A DNA stretch of 15,094 nt from Deinococcus marmoris DSM 12784 (GTDB taxonomy: Bacteria; Deinococcota; Deinococci; Deinococcales; Deinococcaceae), in the NCBI RefSeq assembly GCF_000701405.1, contig NZ_JNIV01000099.1, forward strand, positions 1-15,094, read 5' to 3'. How positions within the stretch are numbered: the first letter of the stretch is position 1; each line of letters opens with the position of its first letter. The position numbers and the translations under genes were made by a program. The notes under the pieces were generated by a model that ran no database searches, had not been told where the DNA came from, and was given only the letters and a program-made list of their open reading frames with translations. Of the stretch, positions 1 to 6,305 are shown one piece after another.

Positions 1-617
1 ATCGCTCCCTGGGTGATGCGGATTCCCGTGGTCAGTTCCAGGACACGGGGCAGGCGGCGCTCAGGAATGCCCTGCTCATGACGCAGGGTCTGAATCACCG
101 CCTGGAGTCGTGGCCCGTGACGATGCGCGGTGGCTCCACACTGATCGGCACCCAGACCGGCGTGTTCACCACGGACAGTCTGCCCGCAGACTGGGCAGAC
201 CACGACTGGGACGTGATATTCAGTGATCAACATGGCCCGCTCAGCAACCAGTTCCGTGATCCAGGCTTTGTCCATTCGCTTAAACAGCAATTCACCCGCG
301 TAGCCGCACTTTGCACAGGTGTTGGGTTGGGGAACATGAACGACCGCCTGAACCTGTTCAGGTTCAGGTGGAGTTTTGTAGGTGAAGATCCCCTCTCCAG
401 CACGGCGTCCAGATGGTCGCGGATCAGCTTCGCGCGTCTCACGGCTGAATGGCGCAGCATATTTGCTGTGCTTTTTGCGCTCCAACTCCTCAATTTTCTT
501 TTTCAGGCGAACAATTTCCGCACGCAGAGCCTGATTTTCGGCTTCCAATTGCTCGAATCGCTCGGTCTGCTGACGGATGATCTCCAGCACATTACCCGCT
601 GTCAGCGTTCCGGCCAT
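1..617 (-). CDS. IS66-family transposase, N-terminal part (runs off window)
   Basis: An open frame of about 205 codons starts at an ATG at 617 and continues past position 1 without a stop. Residues about 11-50 form a heptad-rich coiled coil (EIIRQQTERFEQLEAENQAL and on). A basic, Pro/Gly-rich linker at about 50-85 corresponds to the KxS...GR.aG region of IS66 transposases. Next come two Cys pairs, C101/C104 and C141/C144, forming the four-Cys zinc-binding domain. After that begins the conserved segment GADQCGATAHRHGPR...HEQGIPERRLPRVLEL, which leads into the DDE catalytic domain outside the window. The enzyme would move its own IS. There is no Shine-Dalgarno sequence. A -10 TAGAAT lies 6 nt before the ATG, suggesting a leaderless transcript. 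Family assignment is from motif order; confidence is high for a transposase and good for IS66. Confidence 0.85.
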   Translation of the reverse strand, partial: MAGTLTAGNVLEIIRQQTERFEQLEAENQALRAEIVRLKKKIEELERKKHSKYAAPFSRETREADPRPSGRRAGEGIFTYKTPPEPEQVQAVVHVPQPNTCAKCGYAGELLFKRMDKAWITELVAERAMLITEYHVPVVVCPVCGQTVRGEHAGLGADQCGATAHRHGPRLQAVIQTLRHEQGIPERRLPRVLELTTGIRITQGA

Positions 618-623
618 GCCCCG

Positions 624-629
624 ATTCTA
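624..629 (-). promoter_or_regulatory. -10 element for a leaderless transposase transcript
   Basis: On the minus strand TAGAAT (629-624) is followed by exactly 6 nt and then the ATG at 617, so transcription would start at or next to the A of ATG. No clear -35 is seen. This arrangement is typical of leaderless genes in Deinococcus (established knowledge); its use here is inferred. Confidence 0.45.
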
Positions 630-679
630 GCGAATCCGGTTTGACTCAGGCCGCCGGGCTAGGGGCGCCAATCAGATAC

Positions 680-1087
680 GATGCGGTCTGCCTGCGGCTG
701 TGCGGCGTGGTGCCGCTACAGCTTGACATAGGCGTGTGGCGTTCCTTCCCACTGCGGCAAAAAGCACAGCGGCGTGCCGTCTCGAGTGGTAGGTAACACC
801 GTGCAGGACGTAAAATCAATGCCGATGCCGATGATCTGCTCAGCGGGGACGCCGCTCTCTTTCAACACGGCGGGGATGGTCTGCCCCAGCACGTCCAGGT
901 AATCCTGTGGGTGCTGCAAGGCCCATTCGGGCGGCAGGGCCTTGCCACCGGGAAGACAGTCGGTCATGACGGCGTGGGTGTAATCGTGAACGGCGCTGGC
1001 AATCTCCTGGCCGTCGCTGACGCGCACCAGCACGGCGCGGCCTGACAGGGTGCCGAAGTCCACGCCTACCGTGTAGGTCGGCGTCAT
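680..1087 (-). pseudogene. araB: Ribulokinase remnant: in-frame TAG and 3' end cut off by the IS
   Basis: The first 123 codons match AraB ribulokinases of the Bacillus type closely. Landmarks are the phosphate-1 loop [15 protein letters not shown] at residues 7-21, [13 protein letters not shown] at 55-67, and [15 protein letters not shown]. AraB phosphorylates L-ribulose and is normally about 560 residues. Codon 124 is TAG (718-716), where the family has Trp (YVKLW). The same frame then continues with recognisable AraB residues (RHHAAQPQADRI) to position 680, where homology ends at the IS junction. The gene therefore carries a nonsense mutation plus loss of about three quarters of its length, including the rest of the kinase fold. 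Start: ATG at 1087, which matches the family N-terminus although no Shine-Dalgarno is visible. It is divergent from abfA. The remaining araB sequence and any araA or araD lie elsewhere or are lost. Confidence 0.92.
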
Positions 1088-1218
1088 GGGGGGCCTGCTG
1101 CGGCCTGGAGCGAGAAAGACAAACGTGACATGCAGTGAACCTCCGTGACCACTGGACGAATCGCTGAGAGTTGGACCGGACAGTGGGCATGGGCCGGACG
1201 CAGGACGGGGTGGGGGGC

Positions 1219-1246
1219 TTGATTGTGAACGATCACATCGTATGCT
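1219..1246 (+). promoter_or_regulatory. Promoter of abfA
   Basis: TTGATT (1219-1224), a 16-bp spacer and TATGCT (1241-1246) resemble a sigma-70 promoter. The predicted start near 1253 gives a leader of about 70 nt with the ribosome binding site AAAGGAAG just before the ATG at 1324. The LacI-type palindrome at 1224-1237 fills the spacer, so a bound repressor would block RNA polymerase directly. Confidence 0.6.
1224..1237. promoter_or_regulatory. LacI-family operator between araB and abfA
   Basis: TGTGAACGATCACA is an almost perfect 14-bp palindrome with the central CG dinucleotide typical of LacI/GalR-family operators. Its half-sites, TGTGAAC and TGTGATC, differ at one position. It lies in the abfA spacer and at the araB start point, so one dimer could shut off both promoters. 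The natural candidate regulator is LacI1, encoded just downstream of abfA. The pairing is inferred. Confidence 0.65.
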
Positions 1247-1265
1247 GAGAGGGCCAACCCGTCAA
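1237..1265 (-). promoter_or_regulatory. Promoter of araB, overlapping the abfA promoter
   Basis: On the minus strand TTGACG (1265-1260), a 17-bp spacer and TACGAT (1242-1237) form a good sigma-70 promoter. Its -10 overlaps the abfA -10 on the other strand by two bases. The operator at 1224-1237 covers its start site, predicted near 1230. Confidence 0.6.
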
Positions 1266-1323
1266 TGCTCGCCCCATTCAGGGGGGAGCCGGTCCCCCAC
1301 CCTCTCGCTGCCGAAAGGAAGTT

Positions 1324-2835
1324 ATGCCCATGGACCAGTTACACGCCACCGTTTCCCTCAACACCCAGCGCACCGTCGGTGAGATCTCCCCGCTGATCTT
1401 CGGGGGCTTTGCCGAACACATGGGCCGCTGCATCTACGGGGGCATCTATGACCCAGCCTCACCGCTCTCCGATGGGCGCGGCTTTCGCCCCGACGTGATG
1501 GACGCCCTCAAGGACATCAATTTCCGCATCATGCGCTATCCCGGTGGCAACTTCGTCTCGGGTCACCGCTGGCAGGACAGTGTCGGCCCGCGTGAGCAGC
1601 GCCCACGCCGCCGCGCCCTGGCCTGGCGTTCCATTGAAACCAACCAGTTCGGTCTGCACGAGTTCATGGAATTCGCCGGGGAACTGGGCACGCTGCCGAT
1701 GTGGGCCGTCAACCTGGGCACCGGCACCATTCAGGAAGCTGCCGATCTGGTGGAATACATGAATCTGCCCACAGGAACCCACTACAGCGATTTGCGCGCC
1801 ACGAACGGCCACGCCGATCCCTACGGCGTGAAGTACTGGTGCCTGGGCAACGAGATGGACGGCCCGTGGCAGATCGGGCACATGGACGCCGTGAGTTACG
1901 CCGACAAGGCGGTAGAAGCCGCCAAGCTCATGAAGTGGACCGATCCCGAGATCAAGCTGATCGCCTGCGGGTCATCCAACACCGAGATCGCCAGCTACCC
2001 CGACTGGGACCGGACCGTGCTGGAGCGTCTGGGCGATCACATCGACTATTTTTCCCTGCACACCTACGCGGCCAACCGTGACAACGATACCGACTCGTTT
2101 CTGGCCAGCAGCGTGGCGTTTGAAGGTCAGGCCGACACCATCGCCGCCGCCGTCCGTCTGGCCCGGGCCAAGAACCGCTCCAAGAAGGAGATCTATCTGT
2201 GCTGGGACGAGTGGAATGTCTGGTACAAGGCCGGGGGCGACGGCGGCAACTGGGAGGAAGCGCCGCCCCTGGCCGAGGAGGTCTACAACCTGGAAGACGC
2301 CCTGGTGGTGGCGCAGTGGCTCAGCACCTTTTTGCGTAAGGCCGATGTCGTCAAGATCGCCTGTGTCGCCCAGATCGTCAATGTGATCGCGCCGATCACC
2401 ACCCGCCCGGACGCCATGTTCAAGCAGACCACTTTTTACCCCATGATGCTGTTCAGCAACCACGCTTTCGGCCACTCGCTGGACGTCCTGGTGCGTGCGC
2501 CCATTCACGACACCGCGCTGTATGGCCCCGTACCGCAACTGGATGTCTCGGCCAGCTTCGATCCTGAAACGGGCCAGGGCGCGCTGTTTCTGGTGAACCG
2601 CTCGCAGACCCGGGTGATGGAGGTCACCATCAGATGGGAAGATGTGGCCCCTGAGGGCTTCACGCGCGGCTGGCAGATGAGCGGTACCGATCCCAAGGCC
2701 CACAACAGCTTCGAGCAGCCGGACAACGTGACCACGCACGAAATCAGCGTGCCGCCGCTGGACGGCAGGTCCGCCACACTGGCGCTGCCTCCGCTATCGT
2801 TCACCACCCTGTTGACCCGGCACACGCCCGCCTGA
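1324..2835 (+). CDS. abfA: GH51 alpha-L-arabinofuranosidase, cytoplasmic
   Basis: The enzyme hydrolyses terminal alpha-L-arabinofuranosyl residues from arabino-oligosaccharides with retention of configuration. At 503 residues it has the usual length and aligns end to end with Geobacillus-type AbfA. Matching segments include RIMRYPGGNFVSG (68-80), PREQRPRRRALAWRSIETN (89-107), YWCLGNEMDGPWQIGH (171-186) and YLCWDEWNVWY (291-301). The acid/base is E177 in GNEMDG and the nucleophile is E296 in WDEWN. The C-terminal beta domain (from about 385) follows the TIM barrel. There is no signal peptide, so substrates must be imported first. Start ATG at 1324 has the strong site AAAGGAAG upstream; a second ATG two codons later is possible. 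It is probably co-transcribed with lacI1, 82 bp downstream. Confidence 0.96.
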   Translation: MPMDQLHATVSLNTQRTVGEISPLIFGGFAEHMGRCIYGGIYDPASPLSDGRGFRPDVMDALKDINFRIMRYPGGNFVSGHRWQDSVGPREQRPRRRALAWRSIETNQFGLHEFMEFAGELGTLPMWAVNLGTGTIQEAADLVEYMNLPTGTHYSDLRATNGHADPYGVKYWCLGNEMDGPWQIGHMDAVSYADKAVEAAKLMKWTDPEIKLIACGSSNTEIASYPDWDRTVLERLGDHIDYFSLHTYAANRDNDTDSFLASSVAFEGQADTIAAAVRLARAKNRSKKEIYLCWDEWNVWYKAGGDGGNWEEAPPLAEEVYNLEDALVVAQWLSTFLRKADVVKIACVAQIVNVIAPITTRPDAMFKQTTFYPMMLFSNHAFGHSLDVLVRAPIHDTALYGPVPQLDVSASFDPETGQGALFLVNRSQTRVMEVTIRWEDVAPEGFTRGWQMSGTDPKAHNSFEQPDNVTTHEISVPPLDGRSATLALPPLSFTTLLTRHTPA

Positions 2836-2917
2836 GGCTTGTTCAGAGTGTGCGGCGTTGCCCGCGTTGGGTGATACGCTTTGCCGGAACCAGTCAGGGG
2901 CCAGAAAAGGGAACACA

Positions 2918-3973
2918 ATGTCAAAGGACACGGGCCGCAGCGCCACCATCCACGACGTGGCTACACGGGCCGGGGTGTCGTATCAAACCGTCTCGCGGGT
3001 GGTCAACCAGCATGCCAGCGTGGCACCGGCCACCCGCGCGCGGGTGCAGCAGGCCATTGCCGAACTCGATTACCGCCCCAGTCTGATGGCCAAAGGACTG
3101 GTGACGCGCCGCTCGAATCTGATCGGGGTGATCGCGCAGGACATGAACCAGTACGGTCCCTCGCAGATCTTGCAGCAGGTGCAGAGCAGCGCGCGCCGCC
3201 TGGGCTACCAGATCATGCTGACCACCCTGCAACAGGTGGCGGTGAGGGAAGTGGGGCCGCAGGACGTCCTGGGCGCGGCGCAGCGGCTGCGGCAATTCGG
3301 GGTGGACGGTCTGGTGCTGCTGACCAATGCCGAGGCGCGCGACATCGTGCAGGGCCTGGGCCAGAGCCTGCCCTTCGTGCTGATCGATGCCGCCGCCGAT
3401 GTGGGCAGCCCTACCGTCAGCATCGATCAGTTCGGGGGCGCGGCGCTGGCCACCCGGCATCTGGTGTCGCTGGGTCACCGCCGGATCCTGCACATCAGCG
3501 GCCCCAGCGGCTGGAGCGACGCCATTCAGCGTCAGAACGGCTTTGCCAGTGTGGTCCGGGTGGAGGGGCTGCCGACTCTGCCCGTGTACGCGGGTGACTG
3601 GAGTGCCCACAGCGGTCACGCGGCCACCCTGCAAGCCCTCGCGGAGCTGGGGAACGGGGACCAGAGTTTTACCGCCGTCTTCGCGGGCAACGATCAGATG
3701 GCGCTGGGGGTGCTGGCGGCCCTCAGGGGATCGGGCCTGCGGGTGCCCCAGGACATCTCGGTGATCGGCTTTGACGACACCCCTGAATCGGCCTTCTACA
3801 CTCCGCCGCTTACCACCGTCAATCAGGATTTCGCCCTGCTGGGGCAGCGCAGCATGGAAGAACTGATGCGTCTGATCCAGCAGCCCTCAGCGCCCTGCCG
3901 GCAACTCCTGTTTGCGCCGCAGCTCGTGGTCCGCTCAACCACCGCAGCGCCCGAGAGCATGCCAGAACTTTGA
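2918..3973 (+). CDS. LacI/GalR-family transcriptional repressor (LacI1)
   Basis: This 351-residue protein has the standard LacI plan. The N-terminal helix-turn-helix is ATIHDVATRAGVSYQTVSRV (9-28). The hinge is YRPSLMAKGLVTRRS (52-66), followed by a periplasmic-binding-protein-like effector domain (about 68-345) with IAQDMNQYGPSQ, GHRRILHISGP, FAGNDQMALGVL and ISVIGFDDTPESAFYTPPLT. It would bind a palindromic operator and release it on binding a sugar. Start ATG at 2918 has AAAAGGGA at 2905-2912; the frame is open further upstream (TTG 2858), but that stretch has no family homology. Its position behind abfA and the CG-centred palindrome before abfA suggest control of abfA and araB by arabinose or arabino-oligosaccharides. 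The effector itself cannot be read from the sequence. Confidence 0.93.
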   Translation: MSKDTGRSATIHDVATRAGVSYQTVSRVVNQHASVAPATRARVQQAIAELDYRPSLMAKGLVTRRSNLIGVIAQDMNQYGPSQILQQVQSSARRLGYQIMLTTLQQVAVREVGPQDVLGAAQRLRQFGVDGLVLLTNAEARDIVQGLGQSLPFVLIDAAADVGSPTVSIDQFGGAALATRHLVSLGHRRILHISGPSGWSDAIQRQNGFASVVRVEGLPTLPVYAGDWSAHSGHAATLQALAELGNGDQSFTAVFAGNDQMALGVLAALRGSGLRVPQDISVIGFDDTPESAFYTPPLTTVNQDFALLGQRSMEELMRLIQQPSAPCRQLLFAPQLVVRSTTAAPESMPEL

Positions 3974-4280
3974 GATTGGCTTCTGGACCCCTGTTGCCAG
4001 CCCGCATTCTCAAAACGGCGGCGGGACGCGTCAGGGCCATGCGTTCATTGACACCCTCGCCCTGAGATCAATCCATCCTGCCCGGAGTGGACTGTGATCT
4101 TCATTGGGTCGGTGGCGGCCCTGAGCGAACGAGTTTTGCACTGCACCGCTTCTGGAGTGGCTAGAGATGTCCTAACCAGCTAGAGATCACCTCCAGTGTG
4201 TACCGAATTCATCAACGGTCCTGACTGAACTTGCCACTTCACCGATCTTCTCCATTTGCCGTCTTATTCCTGGAGATTTC
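3974..4280. other. Gene-free interval upstream of the GH2 gene
   Basis: These 307 bp hold no convincing coding sequence. A TTGACA at 4048-4053 lacks a well-spaced -10. TTGCAC at 4136-4141 precedes TAGAGA-like hexamers at 4163 and 4182, the nearest at about 20 bp spacing, so a GH2 promoter here is only possible. The repeat structure at 4152-4196 is listed separately. TGGAGA at 4271-4276 is the ribosome binding site of the GH2 gene. Confidence 0.5.
4152..4196. repeat. Direct repeats GCTAGAGAT inside CTGGAG/CTCCAG arms
   Basis: GCTAGAGAT occurs at 4160-4168 and 4179-4187, 19 bp apart start to start (about two helical turns). The pair is enclosed by perfect 6-bp inverted arms, CTGGAG (4152-4157) and CTCCAG (4191-4196). 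Placed 85-130 bp before the GH2 start codon, this could be a tandem regulator-binding site. No known regulator motif is recognised. Confidence 0.5.
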
Positions 4281-6155
4281 ATGACGACCATACCCACACC
4301 CACCCACCCGCGGCCCCAGTTTTAGCGCGAGGGCTGGCACAGCCTGGACGGCCAGTGGCAGTTCGCCTACGACGATGAGGCCCGCTGGCGACAACCCGCC
4401 GACGTGACCTTTGACCGGACCATTCAGGTGCCCTATCCGCCCGAGAGCCTCCGCAGCGGCATCCACGACACGGGCTTTCATCCGGTGGTGTGGTACTCGC
4501 GGCGTATTGCCGTTGCCCCGGCAGAGCGTGGCGGGCGCGTGCTGGTGCATTTTGGCGCGGTGGACTACTCGGCGCGGGTCTGGGCAGGGGGCCAGTTTGT
4601 CGGCCAGCACGAGGGCGGGCATACCCCCTTCAGTGTGGACATCACCGACGCGCTGGACGGCAGCGGTTCGGTGGAACTGGCGGTGCGCGCCGAGGACGAT
4701 CCGCAGGCCCTGACCCAGCCGCGCGGCAAGCAGGACTGGCAACCCGAACCGCACCTGATCTGGTATCCGCGCACCACCGGCATCTGGCAGACCGTCTGGC
4801 TGGAAAGCGTGCCCGCAACCCGCCTGGATTCGCTGCGCTGGACGCCGCATGTTGACCGCTGGGAGCTGGGCCTGACTGTCGAGGTGACTGGCCCGCTCAC
4901 GCCCGATCTGCGCGTGCGGGTACGCCTGTTCGTGGATGGACAGGAGGTGATAGAGGACACCTACAGGCTCACGGAGCGGGAGCTGGGCCGCCGGATTGCC
5001 TTGCCCGATCCCGGCCTTGAAGATGCCCGTAACGACCTGCTGTGGACTCCTGAAAATCCTCAACTGATCGGGGCCACCCTGGAATTGCTGGACGGCGACA
5101 CGGTGATCGACACGGTGCAGAGCTACGCGGCGCTGCGTTCGGTGGGCTGCGACGGGCCGCGCTTCCTGCTCAACGGTCAGGGTTATGTCCTCAGAATGGT
5201 GCTGGATCAGGGCTACTGGCCCGATTCCCTGATGGCCGCCACCGACGAGGAATTGCGCCGCGACGTGGAGTTGACCCGGCGACTGGGCTTCAACGGGGCC
5301 AGAAAACACCAGAAGGTCGAAGACCCGCGCTGGCTGTACTGGTGCGACGTGCTGGGTCTGCTGGTCTGGGAGGAAATGCCCAGCGCCAACCGCTTCACGC
5401 CGGGGGCGGTGGAGAAGCTGACCCGCGAGTGGATGGAGGTGATTCGCCGCGACGTCTCGCACCCGTGCATCGTGGCCTGGGTGCCGTTCAACGAGAGCTG
5501 GGGCATCCCGGACCTGAACACCAACCCGGCCCACCGCGACTACGTGAAGACGCTGTACCACCTGACCCGCACCCTGGACCCCACCCGACTGGTGATCGGC
5601 AACGACGGCTGGGAAAACATGTCCACCGACATGGTGGGTCTGCACGATTACGTGCGTGACCCGGCAGTTTTGCGGGAACGTTACGGCACCCCGCAGGCGC
5701 TGGCCGTGACCTTCCGCCAGCCCTTCGGCGGTAGGGCGCTGCTGATCGACGGCCTTGCTGGCGCAGAGATTCCGACCGTCCTCAGCGAGTTCGGGGGCGT
5801 GGCGTACAGCCTGGACGCCGCCGAGGGCTGGGGCTACAGCCGGGTCACCGACCGCGCGGGCCTGCTGGAAATTTACGAGGCTCTGCTGGCCGCCGTCCAT
5901 AATTGCCGCGCCCTGGCGGGTTTTTGCTACACCCAACTGACCGACACCTTTCAGGAGAAAAACGGCCTGCTCACCGCGCGCCGTGAGCCGAAGGCGGACC
6001 TCACGCGGCTGGCCCGGGCCAGCCGTGGCCCCCGTTACGGCTGGGATCTGAAAGATGACCTGGACCCCCACCCACTGGGCTACTCGCCGCGCTGGAGCGA
6101 ACGGCGGGCGACGGAGCTGGACGCTTCAGAGCGCCGCCAGCCCCCGGAACGCTGA
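4281..6155 (+). CDS. GH2 beta-glycosidase with an in-frame TAG at codon 15
   Basis: Counting the TAG as a codon, the frame is 624 residues. It shows the GH2 order: jelly-roll sugar-binding domain ([20 protein letters not shown] at 16-35, then [15 protein letters not shown]), an immunoglobulin-like domain (about 195-285), and a TIM barrel with acid/base E405 in VPFNESWG and nucleophile E503 in LSEFGG. GH2 covers beta-galactosidases, beta-glucuronidases and related activities; the exact substrate is unknown. No signal peptide. The ATG at 4281 has the ribosome site TGGAGA and encodes the typical N-terminus HPRPQF, but codon 15 (4323-4325) is TAG, where a CAG or GAG codon could have stood. After it, 609 codons are clean. 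Restart at GTG 4404 would remove conserved residues. It is either a fresh pseudogene or is read through. Confidence 0.88.
4323..4325 (+). other. In-frame amber codon in the GH2 gene
   Basis: The frame reads [20 protein letters not shown]. Both flanks belong to the conserved GH2 N-terminus, so the stop interrupts the gene rather than marking a wrong start choice. Confidence 0.85.
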
Positions 6156-6256
6156 CCGGGCCGGACGGTCTCCTGGGCGCAGCCGATACAGTCTCCAGTT
6201 AAATCGTCTGTGCAAACGACAAATATCCGGGTACATCGGGTTCCGGGGATGATGCT

Positions 6257-6283
6257 GACAAACTGGCACTTCCCCATTTTGTC
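6257..6283. terminator. Hairpin between the convergent GH2 and lacI2 genes
   Basis: GACAAACTGG (6257-6266) pairs with CCATTTTGTC (6274-6283), 9 of 10 positions, around a 7-nt loop. It lies between the stops of two convergent genes (6155 and 6306), where a bidirectional terminator is expected. There is no clear U-tract on either strand. A second, weaker pairing (CCATTT 6274-6279 with AAATGG 6292-6297) overlaps it, so it may instead be a protein site. Confidence 0.4.
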
Positions 6284-6305
6284 AATGAAACAAATGGAGT
6301 CCGTA

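Larger units (their letters stand above)
1..679 (-). mobile_element. IS66-family insertion sequence, partial (transposase-upstream end)
   Basis: This is the upstream end of an IS that continues past the left edge of the window. The outer boundary is set at 679/680 because araB homology on the minus strand stops there. From 679 inward the minus strand reads GTATCTGATTGGCGCCCC. IS66 ends commonly begin with GTA, so this fits the family, but the other end is not visible and neither the inverted repeat nor a target duplication can be confirmed. A single-ORF layout (transposase directly behind the terminus, with no tnpA or tnpB in the 62-bp leader) resembles the ISBst12-like branch of IS66. Confidence 0.7.

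Noticed and set aside
78..644. 188-codon plus-strand open frame
   Set aside because: It lies opposite the IS66 transposase, which has coiled coil, Cys pairs and family motifs on the minus strand; the plus-strand product has no recognisable features.
4239..6071. 610-codon minus-strand open frame
   Set aside because: It is antisense to the GH2 gene, whose catalytic motifs are clear; long antisense frames are a by-product of GC-rich codon bias.
4404..6155. GH2 starting at GTG 4404 instead of ATG 4281
   Set aside because: No good ribosome site, and it would discard the conserved REGW...LDGQW segment; the ATG with TGGAGA fits the family.
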